Counted from the stretch's first letter, positions 10,249 through 19,277 are shown. The stretch is DNA of 64,000 nucleotides from Trueperaceae bacterium (GCA_020431825.1 JAGQHN010000003.1:13197-77196); one strand, 5' to 3'. A program made the numbers and translations. Notes: a model not told the origin generated them from the sequence alone.

Positions 10249-10897
10249 GCAAACACCAGAGGCTCCAGATAAACTTGAACTGTAAAAAAGGGAATTAAAG
10301 TCTGCGGAGGTGCAGCTTTACCAGCGCTGATGATGCCACTTAAAACTTCTTGGAGTTCTGTACCGTGGTTTATTCATCGTGATAAGAGTTTAAGAAATCT
10401 GGCAGAAAAAGGCAAGAAGGACTGGGTAAATCAGCTTATCCTAATAAGAGAAGCGCATAAATCGTCAAGGGTTGTTGGACTGTGGTAAGGCCTAAATAAC
10501 TCACGATTGAGGTATAAAAACTCAGTTCTTATACCAGAGTGCGGTTTTGATGTCTTTTGTGGATAAAAACCGCTTGTGAGAGCGTAGCCTTAGACGATTC
10601 CAACTATGACGTCATTTAAGCCTATGACGTCATTTAAGCTTTTTGGTACTAATGACCTCGAGTGCTAGTGCATCATTGCTAAAGTTGAAGGAAACGCTAA
10701 AAATCAGGCCTTTTGTTTTTAAGAATAAAAACAGTCCAGGCAAGGGCTTTTTTGACGCAAAGTTGCCCACTTTTCAAGACAGTTGAGAAACAATGTCCCA
10801 GAAGTCAGACCAAATAAGGCAGCTATTCTCTGCTTTCCGAGCGTAATGATTAGAAAAGATAGCAGGTATAAAGGGACTTAGTACCTGAACAGTCTTA
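10249..10897. other. Gene-free region (650 nt) with several inverted and direct repeats
   Basis: No open frame with a plausible start was found. Visible structure: an inverted repeat GGTATAA/TTATACC (10511-10535), a second one GCGGTTTT/AAAACCGC (10541-10573), two tandem 18-mers holding a palindrome (10604-10639), and one CTCGAG at 10657-10662. This is the upstream region of the eamA-trpBA operon and the downstream region of sufE. I found no T-box consensus or tRNA. Confidence 0.6.
10604..10639. repeat. Two exact 18-bp direct repeats, each with a 10-bp palindrome
   Basis: CTATGACGTCATTTAAGC occurs twice back to back (10604-10621 and 10622-10639). Each copy contains the perfect palindrome ATGACGTCAT. 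Two dyads spaced 18 bp apart look like a tandem operator. The cognate regulator is unknown. It lies some 360 nt upstream of the EamA gene. Confidence 0.75.
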
Positions 10898-11332
10898 TCA
10901 GGCTTCTGAAGTATGTTCTCGAATTTGTCTTTTTAAACGCCTCATGATGGCTGACATGCCTCGGAGTCGTAAGGGAGAGATGACTTCTGCCAGTCCCATG
11001 GTTGTGTAAAAGTCATCAGGCACAGCCAGGATGGCTTCGGGTGTCAAACCGCTCAGTCCCTCGCTTAAAATTCCGGCAAAGCCTCGAGTCGTTGGTGCTT
11101 CGGGGGGAGCGTCAAAGTGAAAAACAACTTTATCCTCTGAGAGGAACTCTGTACTTAGAAAAAAGGGTGTTTGACACTCATCGACCCTTTCCATTTTTTC
11201 GTTGTGTTCCTGGAGCCCATCCGGCAAGGGAGGTACTTTTTTGGAATACTCGAGTAAAAGCTGAAGCCTGAGAGGTTTAGGTGCGATTTTGAACTGAGAA
11301 ATAACCTGCTCGAGCGTTTCTGGCATTGACAT
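10898..11332 (-). CDS. sufE: SufE-family cysteine desulfurase activator
   Basis: Accepts sulfur from the SufS desulfurase and passes it to the SufBCD iron-sulfur scaffold. The family signature is present: ERVDECQTPFFLS with the sulfur-accepting cysteine (C53 from the chosen start), a central acidic segment, and the helical end SPLRLRGMSAIMRRL. An ATG at 11356 would add eight residues. I prefer the ATG at 11330-11332 because TATAGT lies exactly 7 nt before it and overlaps the longer frame. sufS and sufBCD are not nearby. The length (144 residues) is normal. Confidence 0.88.
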   Translation of the reverse strand: MSMPETLEQVISQFKIAPKPLRLQLLLEYSKKVPPLPDGLQEHNEKMERVDECQTPFFLSTEFLSEDKVVFHFDAPPEAPTTRGFAGILSEGLSGLTPEAILAVPDDFYTTMGLAEVISPLRLRGMSAIMRRLKRQIREHTSEA

Positions 11333-11339
11333 AAGGTTT

Positions 11340-11345
11340 ACTATA
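11340..11345 (-). promoter_or_regulatory. -10 box of sufE, leaderless type
   Basis: TATAGT on the minus strand, 7 nt before the chosen ATG. TTGTCA lies 19 nt further upstream as a possible -35. Confidence 0.55.
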
Positions 11346-11499
11346 ACAGGTCGCATCCGCTCGTTGACAAATGTGCGCTGCGTTTACCCTTGCTGCACGG
11401 GTTTTCTAAGAAAACCCCATTAGGTTTACACACAAGTAATTTAAGGGGTGGCTTGTAGCTAAACCTCAACTATGCAAGGCTACCCGAATTGCTTCATGT

Positions 11500-13290
11500 T
11501 TAGGGTTGTTGCTGTGCAATGCGGGGCTGAAGGGCAGCAATGTCCGCAGCGAGATGATACATTTCGCCTCGCGTCAGAACCTCGCGATTTTCAAAACTTT
11601 CTGAAATGATACCTGCATTCAGCAGTGCTTGCCAGCTTTTTTCAACGCAAAATCCAGCCAAACAGGCGGTATCGTGGGTGATATTTAAAGCTAGAGAAGC
11701 ATTTAACAAAACGCTACTGTCAGGGTAGCTGGCAACAATCGTCTTGCCAAGATCGGCGTTATTTAGAAAACGCTGGCCGACATTACTCAGCAAGTAGACA
11801 TAACTTATGGCAGGCATCGGTTTATCCAGATTGGGGTCATTGCTGTAGCCCCCCACCGCTAATCCTCGGCTTAGCATAAGGCGGTAGGCGCGGTAATAAG
11901 GGCTATTAAAGGGGCCAACAGGGACTCGAGCCTCCACTTGTGGCAAGTAAGCACCTCGCTGCCACAGCAGGGCCCTCACATCAAGAGTATTTTGTGTCTC
12001 TGCGATAAAGCCGTGGCTTGACCTGTCTCGCTGGGCGCTGAGGGAGGCCGCCAGACCAACAGCTTCGCCAAGGGCCATACCAAAAGGAACCACTCGCGCA
12101 CTCGAGGCGGCAATAGGGTCAAAGCTGGCTGCTTTGCCAACCACCCAGAGATTCTCGAGGTTATCTGGTAAGGTTACACAAAGTTGTGCCCCGTATATAT
12201 CAGGTTTGCCGTAAACATAGCCGCTGTCATAGGGCGTAAGTGTTTGTACATCTAAGGGATAGCCGCCTGCAACAACATCCAGCGGTGAAACATGGTTGTT
12301 CAGAATGTGGTCAACTGTTAGAGTACACGACCCCTTCAAATGGCGAGTTTCGCGAATATAAAGCTTTTCAGCAACGCCGCCAAAGTGGGCATTCTCAAAG
12401 CCTGGAAGTTCTTTCTTAAGATAGTCAATGATTCGCGGAGCCTCGTCTGTGGCCTGTGCTTTCGCTGCAGCCAGACTGGCTTCATCAAAGGGGTTAATGC
12501 CGTAAATCAGCAGGGCATTTACCAGTAAGGAACCATCACTCTGCTTTCCCATATTCAGGCCCCGCAGTCTTAAATTGTCAAACTGTGGTTTATAGGCAGC
12601 TGGGTAGCCACCAAAGTGACCCCAGGCAACATAATCATCAACCGAGGCGTAGTCTTTTCCCCTTGCTTGTATGCCAGCTTTAAGCTTGTTCCAGTTAACG
12701 CCGGAGATTTTGAATACCAGCGTATCGGCCATTCGGGCATTAAAGCCAATGGAGCTAAAGCCAAAACTGTAATTTGCCCCTGCTTTGGTGGCAAACGTCA
12801 TTTCTGACGTTGAATCGATGATTTGTTTTGCCCTGACTTGTTCGGTTAAGCCTGCTGACGTCACACTGATGCCTTTGGCAACTCCAGCTTCCATAATGGG
12901 TTCTATATTCCCCGCGCCAAGCCTGACGGTTACTCCCGACCTTTGAAGCAAGGTCAAAAAGGCCTTTTCGGCTTCCTGAACGTCGAAGGCATGCCCTTTG
13001 CCGACCATGGTCCACCAGCGCAGAAAGAGACCCTGCTGATAGTTAAATGGGTCAGTTTTCAGATCAAGGGAATTCATTTCACCAAGTACAAAGAGGCCAC
13101 CGACTCTCGAGTCTTCACTGACTAGAAGCGTGGAAGCCCCAGCTTCTGCCGCGGCGACGGCTGCCATTATGCCTTCAGGTTCACTACCTACCACAATAAC
13201 GTCGTAGGAACTCGAGTCTAATTTTAAGGAACTAAAGCCCAGGAGAGTAAAAACTAAGCCGAGTAATACCCAGCGGAAAAAAAACGACAT
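11500..13290 (-). CDS. Exported FAD-dependent oxidoreductase (FAD_oxidored family)
   Basis: A 596-residue flavoprotein. Residues 1-21 form a hydrophobic signal or anchor without twin arginines. A Rossmann FAD-binding motif follows (DVIVVGSEPEGIMAAVAAAEAG), with the usual third glycine position altered. The middle has RHLKGSC and the late FAD contact LWVVGKAASFDPIAASSARV, as in PF12831 proteins. The C-terminal 80 residues (LTRGEMYHLAADIAAL) resemble a single SLH-like or peptidoglycan-binding repeat, which would keep it at the cell surface. It begins 18 nt after the glycosyltransferase gene but has its own TAGACT box 7 nt before the ATG. The substrate is unknown. Confidence 0.82.
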   Translation of the reverse strand: MSFFFRWVLLGLVFTLLGFSSLKLDSSSYDVIVVGSEPEGIMAAVAAAEAGASTLLVSEDSRVGGLFVLGEMNSLDLKTDPFNYQQGLFLRWWTMVGKGHAFDVQEAEKAFLTLLQRSGVTVRLGAGNIEPIMEAGVAKGISVTSAGLTEQVRAKQIIDSTSEMTFATKAGANYSFGFSSIGFNARMADTLVFKISGVNWNKLKAGIQARGKDYASVDDYVAWGHFGGYPAAYKPQFDNLRLRGLNMGKQSDGSLLVNALLIYGINPFDEASLAAAKAQATDEAPRIIDYLKKELPGFENAHFGGVAEKLYIRETRHLKGSCTLTVDHILNNHVSPLDVVAGGYPLDVQTLTPYDSGYVYGKPDIYGAQLCVTLPDNLENLWVVGKAASFDPIAASSARVVPFGMALGEAVGLAASLSAQRDRSSHGFIAETQNTLDVRALLWQRGAYLPQVEARVPVGPFNSPYYRAYRLMLSRGLAVGGYSNDPNLDKPMPAISYVYLLSNVGQRFLNNADLGKTIVASYPDSSVLLNASLALNITHDTACLAGFCVEKSWQALLNAGIISESFENREVLTRGEMYHLAADIAALQPRIAQQQP

Positions 13291-13297
13291 AAAGGCT

Positions 13298-13303
13298 AGT
13301 CTA
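13298..13303 (-). promoter_or_regulatory. -10 box of the flavoprotein gene, leaderless type
   Basis: TAGACT on the minus strand, 7 nt before the ATG, inside the 18-nt gap after the glycosyltransferase stop codon. It suggests an internal promoter in the operon. Confidence 0.5.
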
Positions 13304-13308
13304 ACAAA

Positions 13309-14487
13309 TCACTTGAATTGATTAAGGGCATCATTTAACACGGTCTCTGTGATGATGTGGGCCGCTTCTGGCCGGCTGTGCTGACGTGCTGCTTGAGTCA
13401 TTTGCTGCCTCAGTTCGTGCGTTTCAAAAAAGCGCTTGAGTTTGTAGTTAAACGTGCTTGATGGTTCAATGCGAAAGGCCGCCCCAATCTCCAGGAGGTA
13501 ATTTGTATTGGCTTCTTCCTGCAAAGGGTAAGGTTGGACAATCGCAAAGGGCAGGCTGGCAGCCAGGGCTTCGCTGGTGGTTAAACCACCGGGCTTTCCA
13601 ACAAAGAGATCTGCGGCGGCCATAAGTCTAGGGATGTCATCACGGTAGCCCATGACTTCAAATTGCACAAGTTCATTGGCTCCTGCAACCAGATTGCCTA
13701 ATCTGGCCTCGAGTTCAGCACTGCGACCACAGACAATTACTGTCATAAGTGGCCACTTAAGTTGGCGAAGTTGCTTGATAAGTGGCTCGAGTGTACGGTA
13801 ATCAAGTCCGCTAGCCATGAAGAGCAAGAGGTCTTTATCAGGATGGTAGCCCAGCATTTGCCGGGCCAGTGTTTTAGCCTCGAGCTTCTGAAAGACTGGA
13901 TTTATCGGGATGCCACTGATACAGACTCGAGTATCTTCAATGCCCAGAGACTGCAAATGCACACTGATTTCTTCAGTAGCGACAAAATATTTCTCAACAT
14001 TTGGCTGTATCCAGAGGCTATGTGCAAAAAAGTCAGTAATGACGACATACTGTGGAATGCGTTTTTCCGAGCCCAGGCGGAGCAAATCTGGCATGAGTTT
14101 GGTACTAAGAATTTCAGGTGCCAGAAAATGGGTGTGCACAATGGCGTCAGGACTGTAACGTTTGATAAGTCTAGGGAGATGATATGAAATCAGCCGCGTT
14201 GCCCGGGCACGGAGTTTTCGCTGGCGGGACTGGGTTTCGCTGGGGTGCCGGTCTAGCCTCGTTCCTAACCAGTCAACAAACTCTGGTGCAGTACGTACCA
14301 GATCAAAATAGGCCTGGCGGTAAAAGCGGCGAAAGGGGAGGCTGGTATAGTCCAAGAGGTCAATGTGCGTAACCTGCACCCCTTCTCCTTTGAAACTGGT
14401 CTCGAGTGCTCTTGCTGCGGCCACATGACCGCCCCCTATCGAGGCGGAAACGAGCAAGATGCGTTTCCCAACTTGTTTCGCATCCAT
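13309..14487 (-). CDS. MGDG synthase/UgtP-like glycolipid glycosyltransferase
   Basis: Probably adds a sugar from a nucleotide-sugar to diacylglycerol on the inner face of the membrane. The 392-residue GT28-type protein has the MGDG_synth N-domain: ILLVSASIGGGHVAAARAL with the GGGH lipid/phosphate loop, and IDLLDY. The C-domain carries the donor-binding segment VGKPGGLTTSEALAASLPFAIVQP. There is no signal peptide. AAGGATG precedes the ATG as a ribosome site. Whether the donor is UDP-glucose or UDP-galactose cannot be told. The Deinococcus-Thermus group makes abundant glycolipids, which fits. Confidence 0.85.
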   Translation of the reverse strand: MDAKQVGKRILLVSASIGGGHVAAARALETSFKGEGVQVTHIDLLDYTSLPFRRFYRQAYFDLVRTAPEFVDWLGTRLDRHPSETQSRQRKLRARATRLISYHLPRLIKRYSPDAIVHTHFLAPEILSTKLMPDLLRLGSEKRIPQYVVITDFFAHSLWIQPNVEKYFVATEEISVHLQSLGIEDTRVCISGIPINPVFQKLEAKTLARQMLGYHPDKDLLLFMASGLDYRTLEPLIKQLRQLKWPLMTVIVCGRSAELEARLGNLVAGANELVQFEVMGYRDDIPRLMAAADLFVGKPGGLTTSEALAASLPFAIVQPYPLQEEANTNYLLEIGAAFRIEPSSTFNYKLKRFFETHELRQQMTQAARQHSRPEAAHIITETVLNDALNQFK

Positions 14488-14768
14488 GTGGCATCCTTTT
14501 CAAAAACGTGAGTTTGGTCTTGTCCCCAGAGGTAGTTTACCAATCTAGGGCAGAAATATCTCATATCCGGTCACCAAGTGATTAAGAAGATACATCCATT
14601 TGCATCTTTGAGCCTGATTAACCTAATAAGCCTTAGCGCCTGTTTAGCAAGCTCAGCGTTTTCTCAGTTAAAAGGTGATAGCATTTCTTATGGCATCTAT
14701 ACGGGGCTTTAAAGCTATAGCTAAGGTACAGCAAAGCCCTAACACAATTTTTTCCCAGGGAGAAATGT

Positions 14769-15836
14769 ATGAAGTATCTCGGATTCTTGTTTTTACTGTT
14801 TTTGATGGGCTGCGTACCTGAAGTGGATAGCAGTCTTAAGCTTCATGAGCTTGTCTTGTTTAGCAATGGTCAAGACCTGAATAAGCGCCTGCTGTATTTT
14901 TATGGCGGCCCTCAGGACGTAACGCTGGGTCAGGAGCAGGTTCAGCTTGAAGAGCCTAGCCCCAATGCAGCTGAGGGCTTTAGTGTCGAAAATGCCTTAT
15001 TGGCAAACGGTGAGCCAAACCTGAGTCGGCAAATTGACCGGATTTCGCCACCACCAACCAGGGTCCAGCGAATACCTCTTACTACCGAAGTTCAACTCGA
15101 GGTTGGTGCCAGGGTTGCTGAGGTTATCTATTTTGATGGTCTGAAATGGTTTACCCTGGTTGGCGAGGCTGAGCCTGGGTTTGTAACCAGGCTGGTTCCT
15201 AAAGAGCGAATCAATGGTCTCGTTGGTGCTGGTAGTCTTACCAGGGAAGAAGCGCAAATGCTCATGCGGGTACTCGAGCCAAGGGGTGCCCTGGCAGTTA
15301 CAGTAGTGCCCAATCCAGCTGTGAGTCCCAGAAAAGTAGATGGCGTTGAGGAGTATTTACAAACTGCTCTCTACGTTCAGCTGACTTTGCCTACAGATAT
15401 AGCTGCTTATACGCCACCCGCTGAGGACCTTATCTGGGAAGAGCTTGCATCTGGTAATCAGGCGGTTGGGGTTGATAAGCCAGAGTATGTGTTTATAAGC
15501 AACGAGACACAATTTCTCAATGTCTGGAATAAAGCCTACGGTTCACAGCTTTCGGTACCTGCCCTGCCTGACATTAACTTTGATAAAGAAACGCTTTTAG
15601 CTGTGTTTATGGGACAGAAAAATTCAGGTGGTTACGGCATTACTATTCAAGATGTAAGCAATGAGCAGACCGATATTTATGTAAATATGAAATTCAACGA
15701 ACCAGCACCCGGGACGATGACAACACAAGCCTTAAGTTCACCCTGGGTAATCTTGCGTGTCTTACGCGGAGATGTGAATGCGGCATGGTTTAGAGACCCG
15801 GCAAGCTCTGAACTCTTTGCGGTTGCACGACGTTAA
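14769..15836 (+). CDS. Lipoprotein with C-terminal PrcB-type domain
   Basis: A 355-residue protein with a lipoprotein signal (FLFLLFLMGC, cysteine at residue 15). The last 110 residues (SNETQFLNVWNKAY, then LLAVFMGQKNSGGYGITI, then PSSPW-like VILRVLRG) match the PrcB C-terminal domain (PF14343) first described in Treponema protease complexes. In many bacteria it is simply an exported domain of unknown role. The middle is a beta-rich region without a recognised family. GGGAG precedes the ATG. The 3' end overlaps the convergent dxr stop by 4 nt. Confidence 0.78.
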   Translation: MKYLGFLFLLFLMGCVPEVDSSLKLHELVLFSNGQDLNKRLLYFYGGPQDVTLGQEQVQLEEPSPNAAEGFSVENALLANGEPNLSRQIDRISPPPTRVQRIPLTTEVQLEVGARVAEVIYFDGLKWFTLVGEAEPGFVTRLVPKERINGLVGAGSLTREEAQMLMRVLEPRGALAVTVVPNPAVSPRKVDGVEEYLQTALYVQLTLPTDIAAYTPPAEDLIWEELASGNQAVGVDKPEYVFISNETQFLNVWNKAYGSQLSVPALPDINFDKETLLAVFMGQKNSGGYGITIQDVSNEQTDIYVNMKFNEPAPGTMTTQALSSPWVILRVLRGDVNAAWFRDPASSELFAVARR

Positions 15837-16942
15837 GTCAGGAGGCGCCGGGTCAGTTTATCGGTTTCTTCAATAGCGTCCCAGGACAATGGGATATTTT
15901 CTAGCTGCTCGAGACTTTGCTCGAGCAGCTTTGCTATATCGGTGTAGGCAATTCTTTTTGCCAGAAAGGCTTCAACCGCAACCTCGTCAGCCGCATTTAA
16001 AGCGCAGGGAGCCACACCGCCCATTTCACCTGCTTGATAAGCTAGAGACAGGCAGGGAAAGCGTTTAGTATCGGGCTCATGAAGCTCCCACGTTCCCTTT
16101 AAGTCGAGAGGTTCTAAGGGAATCTGAGGGCGTTTGGGGTACTCGAGGGCGTAATGAATAGGCAGACGCATGTCATGAGGGCCAATTTGCGCTTTAATGT
16201 TGCCATCCTGAAATCTGACTAAGCTATGGATTAAAGATTGCGGATGGATAACGACTTCTATCTGTCTTAGAGGAAGTTCAAAGAGATAATGCGCCTCTAA
16301 GACCTCGAGCCCTTTGTTAAAGAGCGTGGAAGAGTCAATTGTGACTTTAGCGCCCATAGCCCAATTCGGATGTTTTAGCGCTTGTTCTGGCGTAACCTGA
16401 CTAAGGTCATGAGGTTTAAGGCGAAAGGGTCCCCCTGAAGCCGTAAGAACCAGCTTGTCGACCGCGCTTTTCTGTTCGCCCACCAGACATTGAAAAAGGG
16501 CAGAGTGTTCACTATCTACCGGGGTAATCGTGCCCCCATGTTTTCTGGCGACTTCCCACACCAGAGGCCCAGCAACCACCATAGCTTCCTTGTTTGCCAG
16601 AGCTACATGCTGTCCAGCTTTAAGAGCAGCTACCGTTGACTTTAACCCGGCACTGCCTGAAATAGCCGCAACCACACTATTAACCGGATACTGTGCCACT
16701 TCTTCCAAGCCTTCGGGACCAGGCACAAGTTTTGTGCCTGTGGGTAATTGAGGTTCTAGCTGGGCTGCCACCGTTTTGTCGCAGGCCACAAGTTTGGGTT
16801 TGAACATTTGGACCTGCTCAAGTAACAGGTCAAGATTTTTTCCTGCGCCCAGAGCCGCGACTTCATAGCCTCGCCAGCGTGCTACCTCGAGGGTCTGAGT
16901 GCCAATCGAACCAGTGGAGCCTAAGATGGAAATGGACTTCAT
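15833..16942 (-). CDS. dxr: 1-deoxy-D-xylulose 5-phosphate reductoisomerase
   Basis: Second step of the MEP isoprenoid pathway: DXP plus NADPH to 2-C-methyl-D-erythritol 4-phosphate. The 369-residue protein has the NADPH motif GSTGSIGTQTLEV at residues 8-20, NKEAMVVAGP, the metal/substrate motif PVDSEHSALFQCL, SGGPF, HPNWAMGAKVTIDSSTLFNKGLE, and HPQSLIHSLV. All catalytic landmarks are present. No other MEP gene is in the window. The start ATG follows TAAGGT by 6 nt (leaderless type). Confidence 0.97.
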   Translation of the reverse strand: MKSISILGSTGSIGTQTLEVARWRGYEVAALGAGKNLDLLLEQVQMFKPKLVACDKTVAAQLEPQLPTGTKLVPGPEGLEEVAQYPVNSVVAAISGSAGLKSTVAALKAGQHVALANKEAMVVAGPLVWEVARKHGGTITPVDSEHSALFQCLVGEQKSAVDKLVLTASGGPFRLKPHDLSQVTPEQALKHPNWAMGAKVTIDSSTLFNKGLEVLEAHYLFELPLRQIEVVIHPQSLIHSLVRFQDGNIKAQIGPHDMRLPIHYALEYPKRPQIPLEPLDLKGTWELHEPDTKRFPCLSLAYQAGEMGGVAPCALNAADEVAVEAFLAKRIAYTDIAKLLEQSLEQLENIPLSWDAIEETDKLTRRLLT

Positions 16943-16948
16943 GTCACT

Positions 16949-16954
16949 ACCTTA
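16949..16954 (-). promoter_or_regulatory. -10 box of dxr, leaderless type
   Basis: TAAGGT on the minus strand, 6 nt before the ATG at 16940-16942, with no ribosome site between. Confidence 0.5.
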
Positions 16955-17064
16955 TCAGAAGCAGTCGTTTAACGGAGCTGATTTTGTAAATTCGCCCTTT
17001 GGAATTTTGGCTAGAGCATTTGAAACTTGCTAAACTTACCTTATCTCAAACTCAGGAGAGCTAT

Positions 17065-17694
17065 ATGTTGGTAAAAGAATGGATGACGGCCGAACCAAAA
17101 ACGGTTAGTAGCAAGACGCCAGTCATGGAAGCCATGCAAGTGCTTCGGGAAGGCGGGTTTCGGCGTTTGCCTGTAGTTGATGACGGCAAGCTTGTGGGTA
17201 TAGCAACCGATAAGGACTTAAAAGAAGCATCTCCTTCTAAGGCAACGACATTGTCAGTTTATGAGCTAAATTATTTGCTTAGCAAATTAACCGTAAAAGA
17301 CGTCATGAAAACCCATGTTTATACGGTTGGGCCAAATGATCCTATTGAAACCGCCGCCCTTATTATGGAAAAGCATAAAGTCGGTGGCTTGCCCGTGGTA
17401 GATGGCGGCCGGGTCGTTGGGCTTTTAACCATTACCGATATGCTTTCAACGTTTATAGCTGTGCTTGGTTTAAGAGAAGGAGGGACTCGAGTCACCGTGA
17501 GTCTGCCTGATGAACCAGGTGTTCTTAGTCAGGTGGCAGAATCAGCCTCACCCTCAAATATTGTGGCAGTGGTGACTTCGGGGATCAAGGCGGGCGACAA
17601 ACGAGAATTGGTTTTAAGAGTGACGGGTGAAGGGGCTGAGAGTTTCCCTGAACGTCTCAAAGCTAAAGGTATTGAGGTTACTGATTCCCGATGA
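17065..17694 (+). CDS. CBS-domain pair with C-terminal ACT-like domain (AcuB-like)
   Basis: A 209-residue cytosolic protein with two CBS motifs (residues about 1-60 and 75-135), which usually bind adenosine nucleotides. A segment resembling an ACT ligand-binding domain follows (RVTVSLPDEPGVLSQVAESA). This CBS-CBS-ACT order is that of AcuB-like proteins. An upstream TTG at 16999 could extend the frame by 22 residues. I prefer the ATG at 17065 because AGGAG lies 6 nt before it and the family starts there. Its stop overlaps the next ATG (ATGA), so it heads a three-gene coupled operon with an RNA-binding and an HD protein. Confidence 0.85.
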   Translation: MLVKEWMTAEPKTVSSKTPVMEAMQVLREGGFRRLPVVDDGKLVGIATDKDLKEASPSKATTLSVYELNYLLSKLTVKDVMKTHVYTVGPNDPIETAALIMEKHKVGGLPVVDGGRVVGLLTITDMLSTFIAVLGLREGGTRVTVSLPDEPGVLSQVAESASPSNIVAVVTSGIKAGDKRELVLRVTGEGAESFPERLKAKGIEVTDSR

Positions 17695-18389
17695 ATATTC
17701 GTGAGACCTTTGACGATCTTCGTAACAGTGTTAAGGCTGGACGAGTTAACCATACAGGTTTTCTCGAGCCTGATCTGGCTGCTGAACTGGTCGCAAAACT
17801 CAGGCAGGCAGATATTAGTGTTACGGTTTCTGGTGGCTATCCCGGTGCTAAAAGGCGTGTAGTCACGGTCTTTCCTGATACCATCCCCGAGGCTACGACG
17901 CCCCTAAGTGCCATCTATATTGCTGAAGCCCCTGACGAAGCCACACTGAATGCTGGCCTAAGAAGACAGCTCGAGCCCGGTGATATCGGTGATATCATTC
18001 GCCATCAAGATGGCTATAGCGCAGTTATTCTTGCGAAAGAAAGTTCTAAACTAAAAACGAGCATAAATGTTGCTGGTCACGAACGCAGTTACGAACCCTT
18101 TAAGCTTGGGCTCCTGGCAGGCTCGAGGAAGCGCGTTCAGGTAATCGTGCCTTCTTTACGCGTAGATGCCCTTGGTGCTAAAGCCTTTAATGTTTCACGT
18201 TCCTATTTTGCCAAAGGGATTGCTGCGGGAAATGTTACGATTAATGGAAAACGAGCTGACAAGTCAAGTAGTTCTGAGGTTGGTGACGAAATCTATGCTC
18301 AGGGCATCGGGCGCATGTATCTAAATTCGGTGCAAGGGGAAACGCGAAAGGGCAATCTGAAAGTTTTACTGGATGTGGAAAAGGCATGA
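17691..18389 (+). CDS. S4-domain RNA-binding protein, YlmH/RqcP2-like
   Basis: A 232-residue protein with an N-terminal RNA-binding region found in YlmH proteins (LAAELVAKLRQADISVTVSGGYPGAKRRVV). The C-terminal S4 domain reads LRVDALGAKAFNVSRSYFAKGIAAGNVTINGK. B. subtilis YlmH (RqcP2) acts at the ribosome in tail addition to stalled nascent chains and is encoded beside division genes; this second context is absent here. It overlaps its upstream neighbour by ATGA and its downstream HD gene by 4 nt. The role in ribosome rescue is inferred by family; smpB, a different rescue factor, lies 13 kb away. Confidence 0.83.
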   Translation: MNIRETFDDLRNSVKAGRVNHTGFLEPDLAAELVAKLRQADISVTVSGGYPGAKRRVVTVFPDTIPEATTPLSAIYIAEAPDEATLNAGLRRQLEPGDIGDIIRHQDGYSAVILAKESSKLKTSINVAGHERSYEPFKLGLLAGSRKRVQVIVPSLRVDALGAKAFNVSRSYFAKGIAAGNVTINGKRADKSSSSEVGDEIYAQGIGRMYLNSVQGETRKGNLKVLLDVEKA

Positions 18390-19003
18390 ACATTGGCCCA
18401 AACTTGGCTCAGGCAGAGACGTTTTTAGCTGAAGCAGAATGTCTCAATCCTGGGCCATGGGTTGCCCATTCCCGAAATGTCGCCCTGGCTGCTCAGAAAA
18501 TTGCTCAGTTCCATCCTGAGTTAGATGAAGATCTCGCCTATGTTTTTGGTTTACTTCACGATATTGGGAGGCGAGAAGGGGTAACAGGCATGCGGCACAC
18601 CCTTGACGGCTTTCACTTCTTGATGCACCGTGGATTCCCTGAGGCCGCTCGTATCTGCTTAACCCACTCTTTTTCTTACAAATCTATGGACGCTGCCCTC
18701 GGACGCTGGGACGTGTCTGATGAAGAATTCGACTTTATAAGGTCTTACCTTACTTTAATAAACTTTGGTCCATACGACATGCTTTTTCAGCTTTGTGATG
18801 CTATTGCCCTGGCAGAAGGCATTTGCCTGATGGAAAAACGCCTGGTTGATGCTGCTATTCGTTTAGGAACAAACGACTTTACCCATAAGAAGTGGCAAGC
18901 CTTGTTTGACATAAAAGCTTATTTTGAAGGTTATATTGGCAAATCAATATATGCGGTTTTGCCCAATGTTATTGACACAACTTTTCGTGAAATCATGCAA
19001 TAA
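18386..19003 (+). CDS. HD-domain metal-dependent phosphohydrolase
   Basis: A 205-residue cytosolic HD protein. The metal site is visible as HSRNVALAA, VFGLLHDIGRREG (the HD pair), then a later H in LTHSF and D in QLCDAIALAEG. It lacks the GYP signature of cyclic-di-GMP phosphodiesterases and resembles small stand-alone HD hydrolases acting on nucleotides. The substrate is unknown. It is third in the operon and starts inside the end of the S4 gene. One copy of the 21-bp palindromic motif lies 19 nt after its stop. Confidence 0.8.
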   Translation: MNIGPNLAQAETFLAEAECLNPGPWVAHSRNVALAAQKIAQFHPELDEDLAYVFGLLHDIGRREGVTGMRHTLDGFHFLMHRGFPEAARICLTHSFSYKSMDAALGRWDVSDEEFDFIRSYLTLINFGPYDMLFQLCDAIALAEGICLMEKRLVDAAIRLGTNDFTHKKWQALFDIKAYFEGYIGKSIYAVLPNVIDTTFREIMQ

Positions 19004-19021
19004 AATGATCACGAATAGGAA

Positions 19022-19042
19022 AATCGTGAAAATATTCACTAA
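19022..19042 (-). promoter_or_regulatory. 21-bp palindromic motif, copy 1
   Basis: Minus-strand match to TTAGTGAA-N3-TTTCACGATT with no mismatch in the fixed positions (spacer TAT). It is in the gap between the HD gene and yigZ. Confidence 0.65.
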
Positions 19043-19265
19043 CTATCATTTGATTTAAGTGGTTTTATCTAAAATGTGTCAAAAAAGGGATATCCCATTG
19101 AGTTTTGGCTAAATACTCTTTGTTTATATATAAATTGCTTTCCAAGTCGAGCCTTACAAATTTGCTGAAAAATGAGGGCTGGGTATGAAAGTTTGGATTG
19201 TTTGGCCTTAGTGAGAATAGATTTCAGATTTTTCCTGAATTTGGGGTCACTAAGTTTGAGCCTGA

Positions 19266-19271
19266 TAAACT
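19266..19271 (+). promoter_or_regulatory. -10 box of yigZ, leaderless type
   Basis: TAAACT, then 6 nt, then the ATG at 19278. There is no ribosome site between. Confidence 0.5.
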
Positions 19272-19277
19272 TATCTC

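Noticed and set aside
10249-10897. T-box or trp leader upstream of eamA-trpBA
   Set aside because: No T-box consensus (AGGGTGGNACCGCG type), no run of Trp codons in a leader peptide.
11399-11417. GGGTTTT/AAAACCC hairpin as terminator of the flavoprotein gene
   Set aside because: Short stem, 80 nt away from the stop, and no T-run on the minus strand.
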